Of a stretch of DNA of 64,000 nt, positions 34,101 through 43,235 are shown piece by piece. Source of the DNA: UBA7328 sp002471345 (GTDB taxonomy: Bacteria > Bacteroidota > Bacteroidia > Chitinophagales > Saprospiraceae); NCBI GenBank assembly GCA_964011275.1, contig CAXGOB010000007.1:28166-92165 (forward strand). The letters are read 5' to 3'. The position numbers were made by a program, and so were the translations under genes. The notes beneath the pieces were generated by a model. The model saw only the letters and a program-made list of their open reading frames with translations, had not been told where the DNA came from and ran no database searches. Within the stretch, counting starts at the first letter, position 1, and each line of letters starts with the position of its first letter.

Positions 34101-36729
34101 TTCCTGGAGTCTCTACTGTTTTATCAAAACAATCACCACTTACTCCTTCGAAATCATTCGAGTTATGCCAAGTGTTACCTTGAGCTGGATATTCACATGA
34201 AAGTTCTTTATCTGGAGTACATGCACATCCTTCTATTTTTAGATCATAATCTACATCACGATGGGCATCAACTACTAAATAATAATATCCTTTAGTTAGA
34301 GTTTTTTCTATTTTCTGAGAGCTGCCACTATACTTGCTAGAAGCCCAACAATCATAGTTGCCACCAATCTCTTTATACAACATCAAACCAATCTTTGAAA
34401 GATACTTTGGTGCAGAAACATGGATTTTCATCTCTTTTGTTTCAGGAACATGGAATCCATATACTTTTTCTTTTCCTACATACCCCATTTTGCTTTCTCC
34501 TGCACATCCATAAACACTCATATAATTGTGACCATTTTTATTAGTCTGATTAGTCAAATGAGCTCCACAAGAGATCTCTTCAGCATGAGCAAAATCTGGG
34601 CTATCACAAGTCACATGAATTTTATATGACCCTTTAGTATTTGAAGTTTTTCCATCGACAATAATATAATACTCTCCTGGGCCCCAATTATTATAGCCCT
34701 GAGTAATGTACTTTCCTCCATAATAGTCTGTCCCCTCAGTAAGACAAGTAAAATCATTACCACATTTTTCAACTAAGATGATATTCAATCCAGGTTCTTG
34801 AGTCTCTAGGTGAATTTGAATTTTACCACCATAAGTAGGTTTGTCTATACTATAGATATTATCACCTCCATCATATTGCCATCCTGAATAACTACAACTA
34901 TATGTATTCCAATTATAATTACTAGAGGCCCCTGTAGTATGTCCGCTGTACGAAGAGCCACAAGGTAGATAATGGGCATCCCCACAATCTACATACGAAT
35001 GACCATCACTTGATTTGCATCCAGTTATCTCTAAATCATAGCTACCATATTCTCCTTTCCAAGTATCCACTATTACATAATAGTCACCTGCAGGTAATCT
35101 GATGTCCATTTTTTCATCACTATGTCCATAGCCCCTGCTCATTCCAATACAATCATTCTTCCAGCAACCTCCTTTATACAAAAAGAGGTCATAGTTCACT
35201 CCATACCCAGTGATATTCGTAAGATATATATCTATGCTTTCCTCCTTATAAAGTTTAAAATGATAGACCATCTCATTGCCATCATATCCAGAATAAGTGT
35301 CGCCTCCGTAATAATAATCTTCTTTCCAATTAGTACCACTTTTTGCAGATTCTTTCCATAGTTGGGTGCCGCAATCTACATAGTGAGATTTTCCACAGAC
35401 ATCAGATGGTGATGCAGAAGGGCAACCTGATATAGATATATCATACTGTCCAAATTCACCATGCCATGTATCTATTACTAAGTAATAATACCCAGGCTCC
35501 AACCATTTACTGATCTCTTCATCCAGCGTGCTATACTTATTACTCATAGCAATTGCTGAACCATAGCCACAAGTATTTTTATATAAAAACATGTCATAAT
35601 TCACATCACCATATCCATGATTGTGAAGTTCTATATAGTATTCATCAGCATGATCAATATAAATTTCATATGCTCTTTCATATCCATTATATCCAGAATA
35701 GGATTTGCTTCCATAATGGTGCTTATCCATGTTATTAGTACTATGATCATAGCTATTGCTGTGATTAGTGTAGTAGGAATCACATGTTAATACGGTATGC
35801 TTATCACAAACATGTCCACTACTAGAATGTCCGTTACTACCATATGGATCAGAAGAATAATGACAATACTTAGTCTCGAGACCAATGTTAAAATAGCCAT
35901 TTTCATGTGCCCAAGTCTCAACTACGACGTAGTACCTTCCTTTGGAAAGATGTTTGGATATATGTTCATCGTTATGAAGTCCTAAAGTACTAGAAGCTAT
36001 ACAACCATCAGAAATACAACTTCCATAATGATCACCTTCGAACAAGAAGATGTCAAATCCTAATCCTTCTTTGATTCCTGTTACTGAAATTTCGACTTCG
36101 TCATCATATTCAAGGTCGAAGAAATAAACACGTTCCTTTCCTGTATAATTCAAATAATTATCATAGCCACAACCATAAATACTCACATTGTTGTGTGCGT
36201 TGTAATTGGATTGATCCCATAACGTTTCACCACATTCGAGTTCAACAGCTGAACTACAATCTAATTCTCCACAAGTAATAGTTAGAGAATATTCTCCTTT
36301 TGTATAAATATCTTTAGAATCAACAATTATATAATATTCACCAGCAGGCATATTGACATGAGAATTATCCATATACATTCCGCCATGCATGGATTCTCCT
36401 GATCCTATCCAATTCAATTTACCACCAGAGCAAGAATTGGCCAAAAAGACATTAATTCCACTTTTCTGAGTAGCCAAATGAATATTCATAGGACCATGAC
36501 TGGTCTTTCTAATCTTGTACATATGATCTACTCCGGTATACCATACTCCATGAGCATAACCACCATAATCATTTTTATCAAAGGAGCTATAACCACCATT
36601 TGTACTCCCACTGGTAGGATAGCCACATGAAATCTCATTGGCATCATAACAACTCGCACCATATACAGCAGGAAAAAAGAGAACCGCTGTAAAAAGAAAA
36701 GATATAGCGGTAGCGTACGTTTTCTTCAT
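31123..36729 (-). CDS. Giant modular T9SS-secreted protein (PPC-like repeats, TSP3 repeats, cohesin- and dockerin-like domains)
   Basis: A 1868-residue protein with a Sec signal peptide (residues 1-24). Seven repeats of a pre-peptidase C-terminal-like beta-sandwich occupy about 25-961; each carries a CG or CG-like start, an F-x-L/YDLFLYK core strand and a GxYYxVVDxW strand. Four units at about 967-1313 combine thrombospondin type 3 calcium loops (DSDGDGITDALDNCP) with a cysteine module GDxCxDGNxxTxxDxI. A cohesin-like domain follows (about 1317-1460), then a carboxypeptidase-regulatory-like strand set and a dockerin-like pair of calcium loops (NGISMIDVLMLSRHL, and ADLDGNGQLTIRDEQVLVR). The C-terminus LTISPNPIESNARLIYETE is a T9SS type A sorting domain. 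It is expected on the cell surface or released; adhesion or a calcium-stabilised coat is inferred, and no catalytic domain is seen. Confidence 0.85.
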   Translation of the reverse strand: MKKTYATAISFLFTAVLFFPAVYGASCYDANEISCGYPTSGSTNGGYSSFDKNDYGGYAHGVWYTGVDHMYKIRKTSHGPMNIHLATQKSGINVFLANSCSGGKLNWIGSGESMHGGMYMDNSHVNMPAGEYYIIVDSKDIYTKGEYSLTITCGELDCSSAVELECGETLWDQSNYNAHNNVSIYGCGYDNYLNYTGKERVYFFDLEYDDEVEISVTGIKEGLGFDIFLFEGDHYGSCISDGCIASSTLGLHNDEHISKHLSKGRYYVVVETWAHENGYFNIGLETKYCHYSSDPYGSNGHSSSGHVCDKHTVLTCDSYYTNHSNSYDHSTNNMDKHHYGSKSYSGYNGYERAYEIYIDHADEYYIELHNHGYGDVNYDMFLYKNTCGYGSAIAMSNKYSTLDEEISKWLEPGYYYLVIDTWHGEFGQYDISISGCPSASPSDVCGKSHYVDCGTQLWKESAKSGTNWKEDYYYGGDTYSGYDGNEMVYHFKLYKEESIDIYLTNITGYGVNYDLFLYKGGCWKNDCIGMSRGYGHSDEKMDIRLPAGDYYVIVDTWKGEYGSYDLEITGCKSSDGHSYVDCGDAHYLPCGSSYSGHTTGASSNYNWNTYSCSYSGWQYDGGDNIYSIDKPTYGGKIQIHLETQEPGLNIILVEKCGNDFTCLTEGTDYYGGKYITQGYNNWGPGEYYIIVDGKTSNTKGSYKIHVTCDSPDFAHAEEISCGAHLTNQTNKNGHNYMSVYGCAGESKMGYVGKEKVYGFHVPETKEMKIHVSAPKYLSKIGLMLYKEIGGNYDCWASSKYSGSSQKIEKTLTKGYYYLVVDAHRDVDYDLKIEGCACTPDKELSCEYPAQGNTWHNSNDFEGVSGDCFDKTVETPGRDMSFKFEAPSTGTYVFTLSDTEGNLDLFLVENCSDGKTCIGYSAKIGNVDDAITVDLEQGKVVYVIVDALFKNADSEFTLSVNCEAEFVDSDSDGRADSNDNCPEDANADQANNDNDDLGDACDGDDDNDGVLDVLDCAPLDASIAVTIGDVCNDGNANTSNDRINANCECEGDDSDDRDSDGVVNDSDNCPDDANDDQVDTDGDGEGDACDIDDDGDGVMDTFDCFPIDSSRSFKIGDVCDDGNENTTGDAINANCECSGQGDSDGDGITDALDNCPGMPNADQADLDQDGIGNECDDDMDGDGVANADDCAPEDPQNSTKPGDSCNDGNAETSNDIIREDCQCKGSGSDADDDGVDDAVDNCPLIANQDQIDFDGDGLGNSCDQDNDNDGVPDATDCTPFDSTQVFTIGDACDDGNPNTSNDAINSDCECVGVGSGSIYVGNGEGAVGDTVCVEVGVVGVRSIGSTMFTVRVNNNLAKITSVQNVGFGPGNFTSSAEFLTAVEGDTSNARIISWAVEDSSMFDLMDSTALVEVCIAINAAGDGTFPITIDDTININGSELVIELNDADNIPIPLSISNGTMTVNEVGNNLITGNISTVKGLALPTVHVEVSEEQNVVSTTNERGDYQLFVGDKESYIISPSFDDRSGNGISMIDVLMLSRHLNFVTSFNNPYQYIAADLDGNGQLTIRDEQVLVRFMMGMLIDGEMPRSWRFIPDNFNMPVVPEFARHSEVLDHPESALVNMADLDRFQNFTGVKMGDFDFSADYRGFQATFVRSKGVDVFKSDQQVQKGEEVILSFNSEDFKDAEAMLLNFSVDRNSLEFVDEKSAFGNASVTSVDDLASSGNLAILAYATARDYEINLVFKAHSDGLISEMISLRSNAPSRTISSELEEQNINLHFESIAKHTSLTISPNPIESNARLIYETESTGNVEIEILATDGRILYSQKAFAGEGSNVFVISQNELNTSDGIIFISIQNKVSRLIKRAVMMH
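32791..33831 (-). repeat. Four tandem TSP3/cysteine-module units inside the secreted protein
   Basis: Residues about 967-1313 consist of four units of 84-89 residues that start at about 967, 1056, 1142 and 1226. Each has three Asp-rich calcium loops (DxDxDGxxD) with the DNCP and DCxP signatures, then I-GD-x-C-DGN-x(2)-T-x-D-x-I-x(4)-C-x-C-x-G. At DNA level the units share long stretches such as CCATCATTACATACATCTCC-like segments, so recombination between them is possible. Confidence 0.85.
33847..36657 (-). repeat. Seven PPC-like beta-sandwich repeats inside the secreted protein
   Basis: Seven units of about 120-130 residues at roughly 25-153, 157-288, 308-436, 444-571, 581-708, 713-835 and 836-961. 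Units alternate in length and are rich in Tyr, Gly, Ser, His and Cys; units 3 and 4 have the strand pair VNYDxFLYK and YYLVIDTWHGEFGQYD. The sequence of unit 3 starts with a His/Ser/Asn/Tyr-rich stretch (about 291-350) unlike the rest. Confidence 0.7.
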
Positions 36730-37211
36730 CTTATTTTAAATTAACCTTGACATTAAATCCAATCTCCCACTCGAATGGAATCTCATTTTGGAGTATATAG
36801 GCATCGTGATGAAGAGATCAGCGTGAGATCCGTGTTGTAGTTAGACACTTATCTTGCTAAAGCAAAACCTGCAAACAAACAGATTCTTAGCTCTAAATAA
36901 TTCAAAAAATTAAATGCTTATTTCAAACTCTAAAAATGAGTTCTATCGGATGGAAGGTTTTAAACCTAACGCTAAGGTATAGAAAGTATATTTATTTTTT
37001 TAATATATTCTCAAAAACTTTTGACTACTTGTGCCTCTCTATTGGGAATCAATGGTTTACAATATAGAGTTCTGTTTTTAACAAAACCTGAAGACATTCA
37101 CAATTTTAACCCAATAATAAAAATCAGAAAATATAATGAAGAATAAGGGCAATCTAAACGAATAAGAATTAAATCAGAGTCATCATCTTTAAGACGTCTA
37201 ATTATGCTAAT
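36730..37211. other. Divergent intergenic region, no gene recognised
   Basis: About 480 nt between the divergent giant secreted-protein gene and the GH3 gene. It must hold both promoters. It is AT-rich, and I find no complete TTTG-N19-TAnnTTTG pair for either gene, no RNA gene and no conserved small frame. Confidence 0.5.
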
Positions 37212-39392
37212 ATGAAAAAGGCTCTTTTATCAATATTAATAATATCCTGTATCCAAACAACCTATTCTCAGGATTATAAATATGATTTCTACAATCCAAA
37301 CCTCTCAATAAAAGAAAGAGTAGATGATTTGATTTCTCAAATGACATTAGAGGAAAAAGCTTCTCAATTAATGTTTGAAGCACCTGCCATTGAAAGATTA
37401 GGGATTCCACATTACAGTTGGTGGAATGAATGTTTACATGGCGTTGCCCGTAATGGTAAAGCTACAGTTTTCCCACAAGCAATAGGAATGGCAGCCACAT
37501 TTGACATAGATCTAATGCATCGAATTGGTATGGCGATTTCAGATGAGGCACGGGCAAAATATAATGCGAATAAGAAAGTGGGCTACATGGACAGATATGC
37601 CGGCCTTACTTTTTGGTCTCCAAATGTCAACCTTTTCAGAGACCCAAGATGGGGCCGTGGTCAGGAGACCTATGGTGAAGATCCTTTTTTGATTAGTAGA
37701 ATGGGAGTTTCTTTTGTAAATGGGCTTCAAGGTAACGGAGAACATATGAAAGTGGCAGCCATGGCCAAACATTATGCAGTACATAGCGGTCCAGAAAAAT
37801 TGAGACATGAATTCGATGCTGTAGTCAGCGATTATGATTTATGGAATACTTATCTCCCAGGATTTGAGGCCCTAGTAGTTGAAGCTGATGTGGAAGGTGT
37901 GATGGGTGCTTACAATAGAACTAATGGAGATCCGTGTTGTGCTCACCCTTATCTAATGCAAGATGTACTGAGAAAAAAATGGGGCTTTGATGGATATTTT
38001 GTCTCTGATTGTTGGGCTTTAGTGGATCTATATGATGGTCATAAGACTTCAACATCAAAAGAAGGAGCTGCAGCTGATGCTTTAAATATAGGATGCAATC
38101 TAAATTGTGGAAACACCTATCCCGCTCTTTTAAAAGCCATAGAAGAAGGACTTACTTCTGAAAATGCTATTAATGATAATCTAAAAGAGCTACTTCCGAC
38201 AAGGTTTAGACTTGGTCTTTTTGACCCTGAAGCCAACGTGATTTTCAATCGAATCAAAACTGACGTGGTTAGATCAAATGAAAATATCAAACTTTCTTAT
38301 GAAGCCGCAGCTAAATCTCTCGTATTATTAAAAAACAACAACCATGCTCTACCTCTAGACCCTAACCTTAGGAACCTGTTTGTGACTGGACCTATGGCTG
38401 CTCACACACAATCCCTTTTAGCAAATTATTACGGTATAAGTGATGACCTAAAAACAATACTAGAAGGAATATCAGCTAATGTCTCTGATCACACTGCAAT
38501 CAGATATGTTCAAGGATCTTTGATGGATAGGCCTAATGTAAATCCAATGGATTGGTTTTCAGAGGAGGCAGATGTTGCAGATGTGACCATAGCCTGCATG
38601 GGAATATCACAACTACTAGAAGGTGAAGAAGGAGAAGCGATTGCATCCCCTTCTGCAGGTGATAGAGATTATATTACTCTTCCTCCTCACCAGATAGAAT
38701 ACTTAAAACTAATTAGAAGCAAAGCGAAAAAACTCATCGTTGTAATCACTGGTGGAAGTGCTATATCTATACCTCAGGTGCACGACATAGCCGATGCGAT
38801 TATTTATGCATGGTACCCTGGGGAGCAAGGAGGACAAGCCGTCGGTGATTTAATTTTTGGAAAAATAAACTCCACCGGGAAATTACCAATTTCTTTTGTC
38901 AATTCAATTGGAGACTTACCTCCTTATGAAGATTATGACATGTCTAATCGTACTTATCGATATTTTGATGGTGATTATTTATATCCATTTGGATTTGGGT
39001 TGAGTTACAGCAAAATAGAATACAGTAATATTAAAAGTGATATAAAATCATTTGTAAAAGGTAGTCCTGTTACTTTTTCCGCCGAAATAACAAACTCAAG
39101 TGATAAACCTACAGAAGAAGTAGTACAGGTCTATGTGACCAAGCATAAAAAGCAAACAAATGACCCTAGAGTTTCACTAAAAGCTTTTAAAAGAATTAGC
39201 CTTTCTCCAAATGAAACAAAAAAAATTGATTTCACACTTGACGATAAAGCTTTTTCAGAATATGACAATAGAGGAAATTTGATCCTTGAGAAGGGTGATT
39301 ATAACATTTCTATTGGTTCCTCTCCACCATTTAAAAGAAGCCTAGAATTAGGAGCTCCACAATGGGAGTCGGTGCAAATAAGAGTAAATTAA
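37212..39392 (+). CDS. Glycoside hydrolase family 3 beta-glycosidase (beta-xylosidase/glucosidase)
   Basis: A 726-residue exported GH3 enzyme with signal peptide (KKALLSILIISCIQTTYSQ). The N-terminal TIM barrel has WWNECLHGVARNG (70-82), AKHYAVHSG and VSDCWA with the nucleophile D266. The alpha/beta sandwich domain has KSLVLLKNNNHALPLD and GEEGEAIASPSAGDRDYI, in the region that supplies the acid/base Glu. A C-terminal fibronectin III-like domain closes the chain (about 620-710). The sequence fits the xylosidase-type branch of GH3; glucosidase or arabinosidase activity is also possible. No SusC/D pair or other CAZymes are nearby, so it is not part of a classic polysaccharide utilisation locus. 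Confidence 0.9.
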   Translation: MKKALLSILIISCIQTTYSQDYKYDFYNPNLSIKERVDDLISQMTLEEKASQLMFEAPAIERLGIPHYSWWNECLHGVARNGKATVFPQAIGMAATFDIDLMHRIGMAISDEARAKYNANKKVGYMDRYAGLTFWSPNVNLFRDPRWGRGQETYGEDPFLISRMGVSFVNGLQGNGEHMKVAAMAKHYAVHSGPEKLRHEFDAVVSDYDLWNTYLPGFEALVVEADVEGVMGAYNRTNGDPCCAHPYLMQDVLRKKWGFDGYFVSDCWALVDLYDGHKTSTSKEGAAADALNIGCNLNCGNTYPALLKAIEEGLTSENAINDNLKELLPTRFRLGLFDPEANVIFNRIKTDVVRSNENIKLSYEAAAKSLVLLKNNNHALPLDPNLRNLFVTGPMAAHTQSLLANYYGISDDLKTILEGISANVSDHTAIRYVQGSLMDRPNVNPMDWFSEEADVADVTIACMGISQLLEGEEGEAIASPSAGDRDYITLPPHQIEYLKLIRSKAKKLIVVITGGSAISIPQVHDIADAIIYAWYPGEQGGQAVGDLIFGKINSTGKLPISFVNSIGDLPPYEDYDMSNRTYRYFDGDYLYPFGFGLSYSKIEYSNIKSDIKSFVKGSPVTFSAEITNSSDKPTEEVVQVYVTKHKKQTNDPRVSLKAFKRISLSPNETKKIDFTLDDKAFSEYDNRGNLILEKGDYNISIGSSPPFKRSLELGAPQWESVQIRVN

Positions 39393-39410
39393 TATAAGAG
39401 CAATATGATT

Positions 39411-39442
39411 AAAAAGGAAGAATGTTACCCAACACTCTTCCT
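39411..39442 (-). terminator. Terminator of the peroxidase gene
   Basis: On the minus strand a 12-bp stem AGGAAGAGTGTT / AACATTCTTCCT (one G-U pair) with a 4-nt loop is followed by TTTTT (complement of A 39411-39415). It lies 28 nt after the stop of the minus-strand peroxidase gene and faces the end of the GH3 gene. Confidence 0.75.
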
Positions 39443-39470
39443 CTGATTCAAAATTTCTATAAAAAATCAA

Positions 39471-41747
39471 TTACCTATTGCCGATAATTATTTTCTCCGT
39501 ATGAATTGGAATACCTTCTGTACTGATTTTGACTATATAGGTTCCTGAGAGAAGTCCAGAAATATCTAACTGGTCTCTATTGACTCTTGTAGAAGTATTA
39601 ATATCAGATGATAAAACAACCCTACCTGTAAGATCTAATACAGATATTACCAATTGTTTCTCATTTTCAAAATCTTTAGTATTAATCGTGAGGACATCTG
39701 AAGTAGGATTAGGACTTAAACTAAAAGACGGAATAAAAACCTCTTCAGCACCATCATCTGAGAATAAGACTGATGCTCCTACATTTGTACCTACGTTACT
39801 TCCTTGTATGTTTCCTTGACCATTGTTACCTCCATTTCCTCCATTTCCTTGGCCATCACCTCTACCATTGCCTCCATCATTCCCGTTTCCATTATTATTT
39901 CCATTACCTCCATTTCCATTGTTCCCGTTACCTCCATTACCATTGCCTTGATCATTATCCTCATTTAGGTCATCTTTAAATATTGGATTGATTTCAGATC
40001 CAGAATAATTGGAAGAATTGCAACTACTTGCAAAGAATACATTTTGCGACATCTTTTCAAGAGAGGTATTTGCGATAATCACATCTGATAGTGTCGCCGA
40101 CTCGATCATCTGCTTGATATTAGAATTCAGGAAATCATCTTTTTCAAAATAAAAGAAATCACAATCTCTCAACCTTCCAAACTGGGCTTTCATCAAAGCC
40201 AATAATGTCGGCCCTAGCGAACTTCCGTGAACGTGATCCTCGGAAAGCAATCCTATCCATGGGTCAATATTATCCAAAGACCCATAAATATTTCTCAAAC
40301 CATTTTGACGATTTGGACTTTTAGTTATATCACCATATTTCGTAGCTGCTTCACCTAAGAAGTGTGCTCTTATAGAATTGTAATCAGGCAGGCCATGATC
40401 TCTACCTCTTTGGATATTTAAAGAGGCCAAATCCAATCCAAAAGTATTCCCAGAAGATGGGTCTCCAAATAGAAAATTTCTCAAATTGTCAATGACTTGA
40501 AGGTCTACTTTTTCTTGGGTTTGCTTGTGCAATCCATTCAGTACCCTTACGATACCATGCTCTCTTAAAACGCCAGGATTAAAGAAGGACTCCAAAAGAG
40601 TTACTGCACCATCATCTCTACACTCTGCATCAACGAGTTCAATTTCTTCTGTAACCATTGTATGTCCTAATCTATATGCAGCAGTGGCAAACAGATTAAA
40701 AATATCAGGTTGCACATCACTGTCATACCCTTTATAATCACCTAGATCAATTCCAAGTGCAGGTAAAAATTGCTTGTACGTAATAGATTGCACTAGGGCT
40801 CCTACCCACTTCCTTGAAATTTGATACATCTCTTCATCTTCCGTGAAACCTTGATTACCGAGCAATTCACAAATGCGATTATGCTCTTGTACAAATAGTG
40901 TATGCAAAGATGTCAGACCTGGTTGTTCAGCAGCTCTGATATCTCCTGCAACATATGTTTTGATTTTATTACCACTTCTGTCCGCATCCCCAGCCATACT
41001 TGGCGCAATCGGATCTATTTCACTTTCATATTCTCCATCAATAGTGTTAAAAGGGAGAAGGTCACCTTCTGACATCTTTAGTTTCCCATTAGAAAAAATA
41101 CGCAACCAATCTGCTCGTTCCTGATCTGATCCATATACATTAGAAGCATCTATCCAAGATGTGATTAAATTACGATTTTGTCTTGCTGAAGACTGTCCCG
41201 TCCCGTCAGCAATTTCACTTCTAAAGAAGCCAATATCTGCTGTAAAAAGCGGCTCATTATCAGGCAATTTAATTGGAACAGGTTCTATATGAGCTTCTGG
41301 AGTCAAGGATATATCATGGTCTAAAAACTGCCCCCAGGTAAAAACCAAAGAACTTAACCGCCTTTCACTTGGAATACTTTCTTCTTGGGTATTCAGTGCA
41401 TTGGATATGGCACGTGGGCTTACTCTCTACTCTCCACTCATGGCATTAAAAATGTCAGAGACCCCATAATCACTTGACATCTCCCTCATGAGAGTAATAT
41501 CACTAGCTCCCCACTCCATTCTTTGTGCACTAGAAATATTATTGCAAGTTCCATCTATAGTCCTAAAATCTGACTGTAAACATGTCACTGATTTCTGGAG
41601 ATACGATCTTTTCGTATGAGTAAATTTTTGTCCGTTAGTAGATAGGGTTTCTTTAGAAATATTTTTTTGAGAATGGCCCATATTTGAGCATAACAAAACT
41701 AGGGCAATGACACAGCATTGCTGTAATAGGTACTTGTTCGATAGCAT
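39471..41747 (-). pseudogene. T9SS-secreted animal-type heme peroxidase, interrupted by one in-frame TAG
   Basis: Read through, this is a 758-codon gene with a signal peptide (residues 1-26), an animal-type heme peroxidase domain, an Asn/Gly linker and a T9SS sorting domain (FSLSPNPTSDVLTINT). Distal-side FTWGQFLDHDISL, ISTSL-type helices, LFVQEHNRICELL and proximal RLGHTMV are intact. The only defect is TAG at 41427-41429 (codon 107), directly after NAMSGE; the frame resumes as RVSPRAISNALNTQEESIP with no shift. The position usually holds serine, so TCG/TCA to TAG is a simple change. Without readthrough, the 625-residue remainder from TTG 41348 lacks a signal peptide. A sequencing error, a recent null allele, or amber readthrough are the options. 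Confidence 0.8.
39811..39957 (-). repeat. Asn/Gly-rich linker repeat in the peroxidase
   Basis: About 49 codons of alternating Gly and Asn with occasional Asp, Gln and Arg (GNGGNGNNGNGG-type units) separate the peroxidase domain from the T9SS sorting domain. The DNA repeat unit is a degenerate six-base period (CCATTN). Such linkers are flexible tethers; the region could be prone to length changes. Confidence 0.8.
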
Positions 41748-41895
41748 TTTTCTAATGATTTAAAACGTAAAAACTTTGTTGAAAACTGTTATAATCTTAT
41801 AGTATTAGATGTTAAAACAGTCCTAGGTGATTGATGAGCTCAAACGAATAAGAAAGATTCTTGGGATTTGTACTCTATAATTTTTACTTTTTTTT

Positions 41896-41934
41896 AAAAA
41901 AAAGGGGCCCTACTCAATTTTTGAGTAGGGCCTC
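41896..41934 (-). terminator. Strong minus-strand terminator with no obvious gene
   Basis: On the minus strand a 12-bp perfect stem GGCCCTACTCAA / TTGAGTAGGGCC with a 3-nt loop is followed by eight T residues (complement of A 41896-41903). It lies upstream of the peroxidase start (41747), so it must end a transcript that begins at a higher coordinate, or act as an attenuator in a long peroxidase leader. No recognised gene on the minus strand ends here. Confidence 0.85.
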
Positions 41935-42413
41935 TCACATAATTTTATATGGCAATTGACTTTTTGAACTGTTTCTTGCTCCTAGTTTTTAGGAATCTTT
42001 GAAATTACTTTCAGAAGCAGCTTCGATATTTTAAATGTCAATTTTGGATTGTTGTGTTTCAGAATTAGTCCTTCAAAAAATTCTATTTACACCTTTTCTT
42101 TTCATAACGAATAAAGTCCCTTGCCATATCCTGAGAAATATGCAAAGGTGTTGTCGACCTTTGCACTAACCGATTCAGGTGGACTCATTTATAACAAATG
42201 ATTTGATTAAATAATATAATTACCAGTTACAATATATACATTATTCTGCATATCTCATATATTTTAATATTTAATTATTAAATGCCAACTTGTTTCAATA
42301 TTACATAGCGCAAATTGGGCAAATGGTCATATATCATAACATTCCGTAGATGGGACCATAGATATATAAGAGTACAAGTCAGAATATGAATATTATTTTT
42401 CTATCTTTTAGTG
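41935..42413. other. Intergenic region with possible orphan minus-strand transcript
   Basis: About 480 nt between the orphan terminator and the DUF1835 gene. On the minus strand there is a 28-codon frame (MSPPESVSAKVDNTFAYFSG, ending GYGKGLYSL with part shared) and a second start-less frame whose 3' part reads EGLILKHNNPKLTFKIS then KLLLKVISKIPKN before TAG. Neither matches a known family. The pair may be a decayed small gene or a small RNA ending at the terminator. Confidence 0.35.
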
Positions 42414-43142
42414 ATGACTTTTCATATTCTAAATGGTGATGCTCTACTCAATCAATTTCCCAATTTAAAAGGTGAAAGAATTATATGCAGAGAATGTATG
42501 ATTGATGGTCCTGTTACAGGTGAAGAACTATCCTCTTTTTTTTCACAACGGGCTTTATTCGTATCTGACTATTTTAATGTAAGCAAGGATGGATATAATC
42601 GTAAGTGCATTCTCGAATTTTCCAAATTTGATACAATCAAAAGTGAAGACGAGGTAAATCTCTGGTTTGAAGACGATTTATTCTGCCAGACAAACCTTTG
42701 GTTTTGTATTAATATCTTAAAAAGCAAAGGCAATTTCAACCTGAATCTGATAAGACCAAATCACAATAATTGGAATGGATTTGGGTCCATGAATAGTTTA
42801 GATCTTCAATGGTCATTTGATCATAAAATTTGTTTAGATAAGGATAATGTTGATGCCTTTTCAAACCTTTGGAGTGCCTATCAAAATGAAGATATAAATC
42901 AGATGAAATATTTAGGTCTGAAATTGAAAAAAATCGTTCCTAGGTTACCTGAGGTAGTCGATGCTCATGAATCAAGAAAAAGAAATCTTGAAGAAAGTGG
43001 AAGACCTGAACAAGCACTCCAGAAAATAAAGAATGATGGAACAAATAAATTTGAAGAGGTCTTTAGAATGTTCTCCAACCATGAAGCTATTTACGGCTAT
43101 GGAGATTTACAAGTAAAAAGAATGTGGGAGGCATTAGAATAA
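42414..43142 (+). CDS. DUF1835 domain-containing protein
   Basis: A 242-residue soluble protein. The N-terminus TFHILNGDALLNQFPNLKGERIICRECMIDGPV is a DUF1835 signature (here quoted in part: HILNGDALLNQFP and CRECMIDGPV). The C-terminal part has LPEVVDAHESRKRNLEESGRPE and a helical end. The function of DUF1835 is unknown. A GTG at 42411 directly precedes the ATG at 42414, which is preferred. It is monocistronic; a weak AGAAAAGC / GCTTTTCT hairpin follows the stop. Confidence 0.8.
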   Translation: MTFHILNGDALLNQFPNLKGERIICRECMIDGPVTGEELSSFFSQRALFVSDYFNVSKDGYNRKCILEFSKFDTIKSEDEVNLWFEDDLFCQTNLWFCINILKSKGNFNLNLIRPNHNNWNGFGSMNSLDLQWSFDHKICLDKDNVDAFSNLWSAYQNEDINQMKYLGLKLKKIVPRLPEVVDAHESRKRNLEESGRPEQALQKIKNDGTNKFEEVFRMFSNHEAIYGYGDLQVKRMWEALE

Positions 43143-43235
43143 GAAAAGCCCCACTTTTCAGTAGAGCTTTTCTATCCTTTTCATGATGTCAGTATCAGTA
43201 GGGAATAGTAATTTCGTCTCGTTGTGAGTCCGATC

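Noticed and set aside
31123..36729. Cellulosome scaffold (cohesin plus dockerin)
   Set aside because: There is one cohesin-like and one dockerin-like region, no enzymes with dockerins nearby and a T9SS sorting domain; a cellulosome is not supported.
36956..36966. Palindrome GGTTTTAAACC in the region between the giant protein and GH3
   Set aside because: An 11-base odd palindrome in AT-rich DNA is expected by chance; no second copy supports an operator.
37212..39392. Polysaccharide utilisation locus around the GH3 gene
   Set aside because: No SusC/SusD pair, further glycosidases or sugar regulators are adjacent; the TonB-type barrel at 44-47 kb is paired with a GLPGLI gene instead.
39811..39957. 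Short-period direct repeats that look CRISPR- or minisatellite-like
   Set aside because: The period is coding (Asn/Gly linker in frame with the peroxidase); there are no spacers and no cas genes.
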